64,000 nt of DNA from CAZJQD01 sp964548165 [NCBI: uncultured bacterium] (GTDB lineage Bacteria; UBA8481), in assembly GCA_964548165.1 (NCBI GenBank), contig CAZJQD010000007.1, positions 5,661 to 69,660 on the forward strand, in the 5' to 3' direction. The notes under the pieces are model-generated. The model was not told the origin of the DNA, searched no databases, and was given only the letters and a program-made list of their open reading frames with translations. A program made the position numbers and the translations under genes. Below, one piece after another: positions 44,427-55,321 of this stretch (within the stretch, counting starts at the first letter, position 1; every line of letters begins with the position of its first letter).

Positions 44427-44467
44427 GACCGCGCACTGCCGCGGTCTGCCGGTGGGATTCCGCCGGC
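44427..44467. terminator. Paired hairpins between convergent genes
   Basis: GACCGCG (44427-44433) pairs perfectly with CGCGGTC (44440-44446), and GCCGG (44448-44452) with CCGGC (44463-44467). They lie in the 49-bp gap between the SixA-like gene and the sigma54 regulator. No T run is visible on either strand, so termination is only suggested. Confidence 0.4.
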
Positions 44468-45819
44468 TACTTTTCGATCCGGAACTTCTCCAGCCGATAG
44501 AGAAACGTGTGGCGCGTCATGCCCAGGAGGCGGGCCGCCGCGGCCTGGTTGCCGTTCGTCCGGCGGAGCGCCTCGTCGAGGAGATACTTCTCCAGCGCGA
44601 AAAAGTCGATGCCGGCCTCCGGGAGTCGAAAGCCGTAGTCGGCGGGCGCGGCCGGCGCTCGTTCGCGCACCGATTCCGGGAGATCCTCCAGCCCGATGGG
44701 ACGCGCTTGCGGCGTGCCGGCGCCCGAGAGGATCAGGACGCGCTCGAGGACGTTCAGGAGTTCGCGGACATTGCCCGGCCACGCGGCCGAGCGCAATGCG
44801 GCCATGGCCTCGGGATCGATCGGATGAGCGCCCAGGCGATCGCGCGCGATGACCTCGATATCCTCCGTTCTTTCCCGCAAGGGTGGCACGGCGATGGGAA
44901 AGACCTGGAGGCGATAATAGAGATCGGCACGGAAGCGGCCGGCGGCGACGTTCCTCTCGCAGTCGGCGTTCGTGGCGGCAATGACGCGGACGCTGACCGT
45001 GCGCGACTTCGTCGCCCCGATCGGCGTCACCGCCCGATCCTCGAGCACGCGAAGCAACTTGGCCTGCGCGGGTAGCGGAAGGTCCCCGATCTCGTCGAGG
45101 AGCAGAGTGCCCCCATCCGCGCGGACGAAGACGCCGTCGTGATCGGACACCGCGCCGGTGAAGGCGCCGCGCCGATGGCCGAAGAGCTCGCTCTCGATGA
45201 GCTCCGAGGGAATGGCCGCGCAGTTGACGGCCACGAAGGGTCCGGTCGAGACCGCGGACAAGGCGTGGATCCGCCGCGCCACCAGCTCCTTGCCAACGCC
45301 GGTCTCGCCGGTCACCAGGACCGTCGTCGGCGTCGGCGCGACGCGATCGATCTGCGAGAGCACGTCGCGCATGGCGCGGGAATCGCCGAGAATGCGGTGT
45401 CGATGGCTCAGCTCGGCGCGGAGGTGATCGACCTCGCCGCGGAGTCCCGCCAGCTCCGCCGCCTTCTCCAGGGTCACCAGGAGCCGCTCGGTCGTGACGG
45501 GCTTCTGCAGGAAATCGGCGGCCCCCTCGCGCACCGCCTCCACCGCCCGCTCGATCGAGCCATGCGCGGTCAGGACGATGACCGGCAGAAGCGGCCGAAG
45601 CTCCTTCAAGCGCGCCGTCAGCGCGAGGCCGTCCATGCCGGGCATCGCGAGGTCCGTGATCACGATCTGGATGGAGGCAAGGTCCGTCGCGAGGAGCGCG
45701 GAGGGATCGGCGAAGACGCGGACATGATGACCAGCCAGTTCCAGGCCAAGCGAGAGCGCTTCCCTGAGATTGGCATCATCGTCGACGAGAGCAATGTTCA
45801 GCGCGCGCCTCGCGCTCAC
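44467..45819 (-). CDS. NtrC-family sigma54-dependent response regulator
   Basis: The 450-aa product has an N-terminal receiver (NIALVDDDANLREALSLGLE, phospho-Asp in VITDLAMPGMDG, the conserved TAHG and QKP), an AAA+ domain with Walker A GETGVGKE, the sigma54-contacting GAFTGA loop in RRGAFTGAVSDHD, Walker B LLLDEIGDLP and the arginine-finger region, and a Fis-type helix-turn-helix (NGNQAAAARLLGMTRHTFLY). GTG 45819 overlaps the kinase stop (GTGA); GTG 45831 is possible. It should activate sigma54 promoters when phosphorylated by the kinase encoded just upstream. Targets are unknown. Confidence 0.95.
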   Translation of the reverse strand: MSARRALNIALVDDDANLREALSLGLELAGHHVRVFADPSALLATDLASIQIVITDLAMPGMDGLALTARLKELRPLLPVIVLTAHGSIERAVEAVREGAADFLQKPVTTERLLVTLEKAAELAGLRGEVDHLRAELSHRHRILGDSRAMRDVLSQIDRVAPTPTTVLVTGETGVGKELVARRIHALSAVSTGPFVAVNCAAIPSELIESELFGHRRGAFTGAVSDHDGVFVRADGGTLLLDEIGDLPLPAQAKLLRVLEDRAVTPIGATKSRTVSVRVIAATNADCERNVAAGRFRADLYYRLQVFPIAVPPLRERTEDIEVIARDRLGAHPIDPEAMAALRSAAWPGNVRELLNVLERVLILSGAGTPQARPIGLEDLPESVRERAPAAPADYGFRLPEAGIDFFALEKYLLDEALRRTNGNQAAAARLLGMTRHTFLYRLEKFRIEK

Positions 45820-46913
45820 GTCCGCCCCCACGCGAGGACAAACCGGGCGCCGCCCAGGGGGGAATCGTCCACGGCGAGCCGCCAGCCGTGAGCGTCGGCG
45901 ACACCGCGAACGATGGCCAGTCCCAGGCCCGATCCGCCGGCCCGTCGTCCGACAAAAGGCTCGAAGACGGCATCGCGATCACCCGGCGCGATACCCGGAC
46001 CCGAATCCTCGATGAGCAACCGCTCGGCCTCGACGCGAACATGAACTTCCGACGGTATCGGCTCCGAGCGCGCCGTCTTCGACCCTGAGGTTTCCGCATC
46101 GTCGCGAGCTCGGGTCGGGCTTCCCTTTCCGTGGCGCGCCGCGGCGACGGCGTTCTGCAAGAGATTGCGTATGGCTCTCTCCGCCAGTCCCGGGTCCGCG
46201 GAGATTCGGTCCGGCGCCCCGTCGACGTCGAGCGTGACGACGACGCCCGTGGCCGTCACGCGAAGAGCGGCAACCAGGCGCTCCACGAGCGGGGCCATCG
46301 CCACGTTGACGCACCGAGCCTCGATCGGGCGGGCAAGATTGAGATAGTCACCCAACAGGGCCTCGATCCGATCGGCCTCCTCGGTCACGACATCGAGCAG
46401 GTGCGAGAGCCGATCGTCTCCCAATCGCGCGCGAACGGCCGGCGTTCCCAGCGCGCCGCCGGCCGCCGTGATCGTCTGGAGCGGATTGCGGACGTCGTGC
46501 GCCAACATCGCGGCGAGCTCGCCCACCCTCGCCAGGTTGCGCTGGCGCGCCAGCTCGTCCGCGTCCCGGACGCGCCGATCCGTCAGCTCGCCGACCAAGC
46601 CGCCGACCAGCAGGTAGAAGCCGAACTCGGCCACGAGCGCCGACGAGGATCCGCCGTAGAGCGCGTGGTGCTGGTGATGGCTTCCCACGAGAAAGAAGGT
46701 GGGGAGGTAGGCGACGATGACGAGCACGGCGGCGCCGAGACCTCCGGTCCGCCCGAACCAGACGGCGGCCAGGAGGACGGGGATCGTGAGGAGGCGAAAG
46801 TGCAGGAAGTGCGTGGGATCGTCGTGGCCGATGAGCCCGTAATGAAGGAGAAGAACGAGGGCCCCAAGGCCGCCCACGACGGCCAGGCGGAGGCGAGGGG
46901 ACGTCGGGATCAG
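45816..46913 (-). CDS. Membrane histidine kinase
   Basis: The 365-aa kinase has four N-terminal membrane segments (LRLAVVGGLGALVLLLHYGL, FRLLTIPVLLAAVWF, LGAAVLVIVAYLPTFFL, AEFGFYLLVGGLVGEL) with almost no external loops, then DHp box AMLAHDVRNPLQTITA with the phospho-His, an N box in RAIRNLLQNAVAAARHG, and G boxes IEDSGPGIAPGD and GGSGLGLAIV. The CTG at 46913 overlaps the giant protein's stop as CTGA and completes the first helix; GTG 46877 would truncate it. It pairs with the NtrC-type regulator. The absence of a sensor loop suggests that it senses within the membrane or through a partner. Confidence 0.93.
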   Translation of the reverse strand: MIPTSPRLRLAVVGGLGALVLLLHYGLIGHDDPTHFLHFRLLTIPVLLAAVWFGRTGGLGAAVLVIVAYLPTFFLVGSHHQHHALYGGSSSALVAEFGFYLLVGGLVGELTDRRVRDADELARQRNLARVGELAAMLAHDVRNPLQTITAAGGALGTPAVRARLGDDRLSHLLDVVTEEADRIEALLGDYLNLARPIEARCVNVAMAPLVERLVAALRVTATGVVVTLDVDGAPDRISADPGLAERAIRNLLQNAVAAARHGKGSPTRARDDAETSGSKTARSEPIPSEVHVRVEAERLLIEDSGPGIAPGDRDAVFEPFVGRRAGGSGLGLAIVRGVADAHGWRLAVDDSPLGGARFVLAWGRT

Positions 46914-49900
46914 GGGCGGCGGCCCATCATGCGACCGAGAACGGAGCCGAATCCAGAACGCGACTTCGGCCCGTGCTTGCGGATCTCGGCGAGGATCTTA
47001 TAGGTCTCGGCGTGGAGCTCCCCCTGCGCGGCCGCGGTCTCGACGAGCGTGCGCGCGGCATCCAGGTCGCCGGATCGGAACATGATGAGCGCCAGGTTAT
47101 GGACAGCGCGCTGGTGCGTGGGGACCTCGGCGATGACCCGCTGGTAATACCGCACGGCCTCGGGGATATACCCCGTGTCCTCGAGCACCCGCGCCTTCTC
47201 GATCATCTCGTCGATGGAGAGTTTATCATCAAGGGGCGGGAGTTCTTCCGCGATGAATTCGCCGCCGTCGTCAAAGGCAAGGCGAGGTTGCAGGAGCGGG
47301 GCGGCGGGCGATTCCGACGCCTGGGGCAAGGAGGGCTGCTTCGCCTGCGCGGCAGGCGCCGGCGCAGGTTCAGGCGCGGCAACGAATTCCGGCGGCAGAG
47401 GCGCCTGCCAGCCAGGAGCCGGGGCGATCGCGACGATCTCCGGGGGCGGCGGCTCGCCCACCGACTCGGTTGCGCGCGCCAATTCCGCCTCACGCGATGC
47501 CAGGTCGCGCCTCAGTGCCGCGCTGGCCGACTCGGCGGCGCGCCTGGCGGCCTCCGCCCGGTCACGCTCAGCCGCCAGGAGCTCACGCTCGGCCGCATCG
47601 TGGGCCCGCTCTTCCTCCAGGCTTCGCGCCCGCCCTCGCAGGGCGCTCAGCTCAGCCTGGGCCGCCTCCAGCTCCATGGCCAGTCGCTCCTGGTCCGCGG
47701 ACGCCGCGACCGCGCTCGCGCGTTCCCGCTCCTCCAGCCGCGACCGTTCCATGAGCGCTTCCAGGTCGGCCAGTCGCCGCGCCGCCGCCTCGCGCTCGCG
47801 AGCCAGCGCCGCATTCTCCTCCCGAAGGCTTAGAGCCGCCCTCTCGGCCGCGCGCCACTTCTCGCGAATCTCGGCCAGTTCCGCCGAGCTCTTTGCCGGG
47901 GCCGCTCCCTCCGGGGCACCGGGCGCTGCGGCGCCCTGGCGCGAAACCAGGACCGAGGCCAGCTCATTCTGGATCCGGATGACCTCGGCGCGCAGTCGCG
48001 CGGTCTCGACGGCGTCCGCCGCCGTCTCGCCCGCACCCTCGCCCGGCGTAGCGACCGGCCGAGCCGCAAGGTCCTTGTGCAGGCGATCGATCTCGGCGCG
48101 CATCTCGGAGATGATCCGCGCCTCTCCATCATCACCGGCCACCTTGACCCGCTCGCGGAGCCACGTCCCCACCTCGCGCTTGAGAATGTCGAGCGCGCGG
48201 ATCTCGAAATCCTTCTCGCGTCGCAGCAGGACGACCTCGCGGCGCATCCGCTCCAGGGCGTCGTCGAGAATCCGGCGTTCCTCGTCGGATGCGGCATCCT
48301 TGAGCCTCTCGGTGGGGGGAGAAACCGCCTGGACCCGGGCGCGAGCCGCCGCGAGCTCCTCCTCGACCGCCAGGAGATGGCGTCGATCCAACTCGCGCGC
48401 GGCATCCGCGCTGGCGGCGGCGCGACGAGCCGCTTCCAACTCCTCGCGCATCCGCGCCAGTTCCTCTTGAGCGGCCTTGAGAGCCTCATGGTCCAGGTTC
48501 GGCGCCGAAGCGACCGGAAGGTCCGGGGGCGACGCCAGGGCGGCCAGCCGCTTCTCGGCGAGGTCGCGCTGCAGGGCGTCTCGCTCGGCGCGCATGGCAT
48601 CCAGCTCGGCGCGCGCCTTCTCCATCCGGTCCCGCATCTCCGCAGCTCGCCGGTCCACGTCCTCGCGCGCCGCCTCGGCGGCTCGCCGTTCCTCTTCCAC
48701 GGCACGCCGCGCATGTTCCGACGCACGGGCGAGAGCATCCTGTTCCGCGGCAAGGGTTTCGACCACGGCACGGCGCTCCGCGATCTCGGACTCGATCTCC
48801 CCCAGCTCGCGCTCCACGGCCGACCGACGCTCCGCCTGCTCCTCCTCGAGCGCCTGCTCCCGGCCCGTCGAGGCCGCGGCGCGCAGAGGTTCAGTCGCCG
48901 CCCGGAGTTCCTCCAGCTCACGTTGAAGCGCCGCAACGCGATCCTCCATCAGGGCGCGCTGTGCGGCGAGGTCATCGTGCTGTTCCCTGAGGGCGGCCAT
49001 GCTGCCCGCAAACTCCCGGCGCTCCTCCTCGAAGCGCGCCCGGTTCGCGGCCGCCGCCTCGATCTCGCCCGCCAACCGATCCCGCTCGGCGCGCTGAACG
49101 TCGATGGAGGAAGCGAGCTCGGCGTGTGCGGCCGCCGCCTCCAGGGCGACGCGGCTCTCGGCATCCGCTCGCCTCGCCGCGATCTCCGCGTCGAGCGCGG
49201 CGAGGGCCTCGGCACGTCGCGACTCCAGCTCGCGCTGAAGGACCTGGAGGCTCTCTTCGCGCTGGGCGGCCATCTCGGCCTGCTGAACCTTGTCGCGTTG
49301 CTCCCACCGTTCCCCGAGCGCCGCGGACCGCTCGGCGTTCGCGGCATCGCGCGCCGCCTGCAACGCCTCAATCTCGCGCTCCAGGTCGCTTCTGCGCGAC
49401 GCGGCCGCCTCCACCTCGCCGCGCATCGCCTCGAGGCGCGTCGCCAGGGTTCGCTCCTCCTCCAGGATCGCGGAACGATCCGCGGAGGCATGCTCGATCT
49501 CCTCGGCAAGTCGTCGACTCTCGGCCCGCGCGCTCTCCAGGCCCGCGGCCACGGCCGCGCGCTCGGCCTCGCACTCCTCCCGGAACGCGGCCCGCGCCGC
49601 CGTCTGCTCGATGCGAAGCGCCTCCAGGGCGGCCGCCCGCTCGTCCTCCAGCTGGCGCGCCAGGACGAGCGCCTCCTCCTCCTTCAGTCGCGCCAACTCC
49701 TCGGCCAATGCCCGTTCCGCGGTAGCACGGCGCTCGTCGAGCTCGCGCCAGAGTGCCGCGCGCTGCTCCTCGAACTCCGGCGGCATCGCCCCTTCGGCGT
49801 CGGACGCGACGACAGGCACCGTCTCCGTCCCGTAGCCGCCTGGCGCCGGCGCCGAGAAGACCTGATCACGCTCGGCCTCTGCCTGTGCCCGCGCCGCGAG

Positions 49901-52462
49901 CGCTTCATCTCGCGCCGCGAATGCTTCATCCCGCGCCGCGAGCGCTTCATCCCGCGCCGCGAGCGCTTCATCCCGCGCCGCGATAGCCGCCGCGCGATCC
50001 GCGAGAACGGCATCGCGCTCGGACTGCGCCTGGTCCCTCGAAGCGCTGAGCGACTCCGTTTCGGCCGCCAGGGCCTCCTTCTGCGCGCCGTAGGCACGAA
50101 ACTCCTCCAGGAGCTCGGAACGGCGCCGTCCCAGCTCCACGAGCGCCGCATCCAGCTCCTCGCGCTCCGCGCGCCGGGCGGCGAGCTGGGCCTCGACCTC
50201 CAGGATGCCGCCGACGCGCGACGCCTCCGCGCCCAGGCCGTGGGCCGCGGATTCGGCCTGCATCGCGGACTCCTCCGCCACTGCGCGTTTCCGCTTCAGG
50301 TCCTCGATGGTCGAGGACAACTGCGCCTGGTCCTCGCGAAGCCCGCGGCAAATCTCCTTCAGCCGCGCTTCCTCCTGCCTCGTCGCCTCCACGTCTCGCG
50401 CCAGGTCGGCCGAGCCCGCGCGGGCCGCCTCGAGCCGGGACTGCCAGCCGGCGGCCTCCTCGCGGACCGCCGCCAGCTCGCCCTGCCGCTCGGCCAGCGC
50501 CGCGCCCATCGCGCTCAGCTCGCCGCGCCGCGCTTCCAGCTCGGCATCCAGCGCGCCGCGTTCCTCATCGGTGCGTCTCTGCGTTTCGTCCCGCAACTGC
50601 TGGAGACGCCCGCGGACCTCCGCCAGCTCCGACGCCACCGCTTCGCGATCCGCCGCCAGGCGCCCCGCCTCCGCGCGGATCGCCGCGAGATCGGCGCGAG
50701 CCAGTTCGAGGTCCGCGTCGAGAGCGGCTCGCGACTGTCGGGCCTCCTCCTCGAGGACGGACCGCTGGCGAGCCGCCGCCGAGGCCGCGTCGGCCGCCGA
50801 CGCCAAGGCCTCGTCACGCGTGGTGAGCGCCGCCGCCAGTTCCGCCTGCACGTTCACCAGCTGGGCGCGCGCCGCGCCCGCCCGTTCCTCAGCTTCGCGA
50901 CCCTCGAGTTCCGCGGCGGCGCGGGCTTCTTCCGCGCGCTGGCGCGCCTCCGCAAGAGCGGTCGCCTCCGCCCGCAGGCGCTCCAGGCCCGCGTCCAGCT
51001 CCCTGGCCTCCACCTCCGCGGCATGCCTCTGCGCGAGTCGCGCGTCCCGCGCGCGCTCCGAGGCCGAAAGCTCCTCGCGAACCGCGACGAGGCCCGCGTC
51101 CAGCTCCTCCCTCTGCCGGGACACCAGCGCCGCCTCGGTCCGCAGGCGATCGAGCTCGGCGCGGGCCTCCACGAGCTCCTGGTCGATGCGGACGCGCTCG
51201 TGGGATCCCGCCTGGAGCTCCTCGTGCTGGTCGCGACGCGCCGACGCCGCCGCTTCCTCGACCTTGGCGAGGTCCGCGCCCAGGAGCGATCGCCGCGCCT
51301 CGAGCTCGGCTATGTGCTCGGTCAGCGAACGCGCCTTGTTGGCCTCGGCCGCCAGGGACTCAGCCGCCATCTTCTGGCGCTCGACCATCCGCCCCTCGAC
51401 CTCGAAGCTCTTCATCTCGAGATCGGAGAGCTGTTGTTGAACCTCGGTCCGCCGATCCTCCAGCCGGGTCAGCTCGTCGCGCACCTCGTGGAGCGAGGCC
51501 TTCAGGGCCTCGAGCTCCCCGACCTGCTGCGTCAGGGCCTGGACCTTCTCGCCCAGCCTCTGCTCCTCCATCGCCAGCGCGGCAATGGCCACGCTATCGG
51601 TCGGCGCCGCGTCGCCGGCCGCGGTCCGCGCGTCGCGATCGGCGGAACCGGCGGCGTCTCCACCGAAATTCCCGGCATCCGTCGTCCCCTCAGCACCCGC
51701 CGCCGCCATGAGGGCCGCAAGACCTTCTAGTGCGGGTGCTGCGACTGCCTCCAGGACCCCGGGCGTACTGCCGGCCATCCCTCCCCCTTCCGGCGATTCT
51801 TCCGGCTTCTCCCATCCGCAGAGCGAACAGCGCCCGCTGTCCTTGAGCATGTTGGCCTTGCACTGCGGACAAGTCTCGAACGTCGGCTCGTGGAAGAGCA
51901 CGGTCTCGCGGTCCGACAGGAGCATGCCGCAGATGTAGCAGCGATCGGCATCGTGCTTCACGACGGCGCGACAGTTCGGACAGCGCTTCGGCGGCTTGAC
52001 CTCCTCCTTCTTCTCTTCCTTCGGCTCGGCCTCGGGCTCCCCACCCATCCAGCCTGGACGAATACGCGATTGCATGCTGGATGCCCCGCCCAGGGAGCGG
52101 CTCAACCGCTCCCGCTGCATCGCCTCCGCGGCGCGGACCGCCTGGTCGCGCCCCACGTAGGTGCTGAACTCGCGCGACCCGCCCTGCACCTCGAGGAGGT
52201 CATCGAGCGCGCGCTCTTCGCCGGAAAAGACGAGGAAGACGCGCCCCTCCTTGCGCCCCAGCTTGCGCGCGGCCTTGATGAGCAGTTCCCCGGCGCCGGG
52301 AATGAACCGCCGCGCCTCGCGGAGATCGACCACCAGCACGGTCTCGCTGGCGATGAGCTCCTCGAGCCCGCGGGTGAAGATGTCCATGTCCTGGGGGTCC
52401 ATGAACCCGCGCATCTGCACGACGGGGACGGAACCGATACGGGCGGAGGAGATATCAAGCAT
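46910..52462 (-). CDS. Giant STAS / zinc-ribbon / coiled-coil / TPR protein, 1850 aa
   Basis: Domains in order: residues 1-115 a STAS-like anti-anti-sigma fold (VPVVQMRGFMDPQDMDIFTR, VVDLREARRFIPGAGELL) in which the usual phosphorylated Ser is replaced by PGAG; residues 160-215 two zinc ribbons (CPNC with CYIC, CPQC with CSLC); residues about 290-1650 an almost unbroken coiled coil with heptads and an RDEALAA repeat; a Pro/Ala linker; and a C-terminal TPR (IPEAVRYYQRVIAEVPTHQR). No signal peptide or membrane helix was seen, so it is cytosolic. It is translationally coupled (CTGA) to the histidine kinase and, by GTGA, to the sigma54 regulator. I know no characterised protein with this architecture. 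Confidence 0.85.
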   Translation of the reverse strand: MLDISSARIGSVPVVQMRGFMDPQDMDIFTRGLEELIASETVLVVDLREARRFIPGAGELLIKAARKLGRKEGRVFLVFSGEERALDDLLEVQGGSREFSTYVGRDQAVRAAEAMQRERLSRSLGGASSMQSRIRPGWMGGEPEAEPKEEKKEEVKPPKRCPNCRAVVKHDADRCYICGMLLSDRETVLFHEPTFETCPQCKANMLKDSGRCSLCGWEKPEESPEGGGMAGSTPGVLEAVAAPALEGLAALMAAAGAEGTTDAGNFGGDAAGSADRDARTAAGDAAPTDSVAIAALAMEEQRLGEKVQALTQQVGELEALKASLHEVRDELTRLEDRRTEVQQQLSDLEMKSFEVEGRMVERQKMAAESLAAEANKARSLTEHIAELEARRSLLGADLAKVEEAAASARRDQHEELQAGSHERVRIDQELVEARAELDRLRTEAALVSRQREELDAGLVAVREELSASERARDARLAQRHAAEVEARELDAGLERLRAEATALAEARQRAEEARAAAELEGREAEERAGAARAQLVNVQAELAAALTTRDEALASAADAASAAARQRSVLEEEARQSRAALDADLELARADLAAIRAEAGRLAADREAVASELAEVRGRLQQLRDETQRRTDEERGALDAELEARRGELSAMGAALAERQGELAAVREEAAGWQSRLEAARAGSADLARDVEATRQEEARLKEICRGLREDQAQLSSTIEDLKRKRAVAEESAMQAESAAHGLGAEASRVGGILEVEAQLAARRAEREELDAALVELGRRRSELLEEFRAYGAQKEALAAETESLSASRDQAQSERDAVLADRAAAIAARDEALAARDEALAARDEAFAARDEALAARAQAEAERDQVFSAPAPGGYGTETVPVVASDAEGAMPPEFEEQRAALWRELDERRATAERALAEELARLKEEEALVLARQLEDERAAALEALRIEQTAARAAFREECEAERAAVAAGLESARAESRRLAEEIEHASADRSAILEEERTLATRLEAMRGEVEAAASRRSDLEREIEALQAARDAANAERSAALGERWEQRDKVQQAEMAAQREESLQVLQRELESRRAEALAALDAEIAARRADAESRVALEAAAAHAELASSIDVQRAERDRLAGEIEAAAANRARFEEERREFAGSMAALREQHDDLAAQRALMEDRVAALQRELEELRAATEPLRAAASTGREQALEEEQAERRSAVERELGEIESEIAERRAVVETLAAEQDALARASEHARRAVEEERRAAEAAREDVDRRAAEMRDRMEKARAELDAMRAERDALQRDLAEKRLAALASPPDLPVASAPNLDHEALKAAQEELARMREELEAARRAAASADAARELDRRHLLAVEEELAAARARVQAVSPPTERLKDAASDEERRILDDALERMRREVVLLRREKDFEIRALDILKREVGTWLRERVKVAGDDGEARIISEMRAEIDRLHKDLAARPVATPGEGAGETAADAVETARLRAEVIRIQNELASVLVSRQGAAAPGAPEGAAPAKSSAELAEIREKWRAAERAALSLREENAALAREREAAARRLADLEALMERSRLEERERASAVAASADQERLAMELEAAQAELSALRGRARSLEEERAHDAAERELLAAERDRAEAARRAAESASAALRRDLASREAELARATESVGEPPPPEIVAIAPAPGWQAPLPPEFVAAPEPAPAPAAQAKQPSLPQASESPAAPLLQPRLAFDDGGEFIAEELPPLDDKLSIDEMIEKARVLEDTGYIPEAVRYYQRVIAEVPTHQRAVHNLALIMFRSGDLDAARTLVETAAAQGELHAETYKILAEIRKHGPKSRSGFGSVLGRMMGRRP
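49890..49990 (-). repeat. 21-bp tandem repeat encoding heptads in the giant coiled coil
   Basis: Four near-identical 21-bp units lie at 49890-49910, 49911-49931, 49932-49952 and 49953-49973, followed by a partial copy. On the minus strand they encode ARDEALA repeats, one unit per heptad. The DNA identity suggests that the coiled coil has lengthened by unit duplication. Confidence 0.85.
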
Positions 52463-52486
52463 GCGAGGTTCCCGCTGCGGGGCGGA

Positions 52487-52897
52487 TCACGCCGCCGACG
52501 GCACCACGGCGACCGCGGCGATCTCGATGAGGACTCCCCTGGGAAGGGCCGGAACCTCCACGGTGATCCGCGCGGGCGGTGGACCGGCCGTGAACCGGCG
52601 ACCGTAGATCTCGTTGACCGTGGCGAAGTGCTGGAGCGAGGTGACGAAGATCTGGCACTGCACGATGTCGCCCCAGCCACAGCCGCCGGCGGCCAGGACG
52701 GCCTCGAGATTCTCCAGTGTGCGCTCGGTCTGCTCCACGATCCCACCTTCGACGACGAGTCCGGTGGTGGGATCGAGCGGAATCTGGCCGGACGTGTAGA
52801 GGAAACCGTTTCCAGACGCGCCTGTGGCCAGGATGGCCTGGGAATAGGGACCAATCGCGGCGGGTGCTCGTTCGGTAGCGATCGCCTTCTTGCTCAT
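52487..52897 (-). CDS. ridA: RidA-family enamine/imine deaminase
   Basis: RidA hydrolyses reactive 2-aminoacrylate-type intermediates made by PLP enzymes. The 136-aa product has APAAIGPYSQAIL, SGQIPLDPTTG, EQTERTLENLEAVLAAGG, CQIFVTSLQHFATVNEIY and the C-terminal PARITVEVPALPRGVLIEI with the conserved Arg. The ATG at 52897 gives the family's normal length. It lies 24 bp before the giant coiled-coil gene and may share its transcript; a functional connection is not evident. Confidence 0.92.
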   Translation of the reverse strand: MSKKAIATERAPAAIGPYSQAILATGASGNGFLYTSGQIPLDPTTGLVVEGGIVEQTERTLENLEAVLAAGGCGWGDIVQCQIFVTSLQHFATVNEIYGRRFTAGPPPARITVEVPALPRGVLIEIAAVAVVPSAA

Positions 52898-52972
52898 AAT
52901 CACATGCGAGAATACCGCACCCGGAGGGAGCGTCCCAAGCACTTTCCCGTCCCACCATCCACAAGACCGCGC

Positions 52973-52978
52973 TATAAT
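52973..52978 (+). promoter_or_regulatory. Candidate -10 element upstream of htpG
   Basis: TATAAT within GCTATAATCG, the same ten bases as upstream of uvrB, lies 77 bases before the htpG start in the divergent ridA-htpG gap. No good -35 was seen. No CIRCE element was recognised. Confidence 0.4.
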
Positions 52979-53055
52979 CGTCTCCCGCCGGGCGGCTCTC
53001 CCCTCCGGCCGGGCCGAGGTCCGGCCCGAACCCACCATTCCAGGAGTCTGTTCCC

Positions 53056-54891
<1,836 letters not shown>

Positions 54892-54901
54892 ACGAGGGTT
54901 C

Positions 54902-55321
54902 GTGACGCGCACCCTTCACCTCCTCGCTGGGCATGCGTGCGCGGGACTCGGGATCGTGGGCCTCTTTGTCCCGCTCCTGCCGACGACGCCGTTTCTTCTC
55001 CTGGCCCTCTATTTCTACTCGCGGAGTTCCACGCGCATGCACCAGTGGATGCTGCGCCATCCCCGGTTCGGTGAGACCCTGCGGCACTGGCAGGAACACG
55101 GCTCGATCGGCCTCCGGGCCAAGGTGCTGGCGACGAGCCTCATCCTGCTCTCGTCAGCCTACCTGGTCGCCACGCGTCCCTGGCCGCTCGCCGCCCAGGT
55201 CGCCATCGGCATCGGCGGCGGCATCCTCATCCTGTTTCTCGTCTCGCGCCCGTCGCCGCCCGCGCGGCCTGCCGATGAGCCTTACGAAGGCCCAGGGAAG
55301 ATCAACCGCCCAGCATCGTGA
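54902..55321 (+). CDS. YbaN/DUF454 family inner-membrane protein
   Basis: The 139-aa product has the family pattern: GIVGLFVPLLPTTPFLLLAL, YFYSRSSTRMHQWMLRHPRF, a central GSIGLRAKVLATSLILLSS and a final helix. Three to four hydrophobic segments are seen. The family is widespread with no known function. Start is GTG 54902, ten bases after htpG, so it is probably co-transcribed. Its 3' end overlaps the convergent receiver gene by 20 bp. Confidence 0.9.
   Translation: MTRTLHLLAGHACAGLGIVGLFVPLLPTTPFLLLALYFYSRSSTRMHQWMLRHPRFGETLRHWQEHGSIGLRAKVLATSLILLSSAYLVATRPWPLAAQVAIGIGGGILILFLVSRPSPPARPADEPYEGPGKINRPAS

Noticed and set aside
48077-51730. A 1217-residue open frame on the plus strand
   Set aside because: It lies wholly inside the giant coiled-coil gene on the other strand. 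High GC and Glu/Ala/Arg-rich heptads keep antisense frames open; its translation has no domain, start context or neighbour logic.
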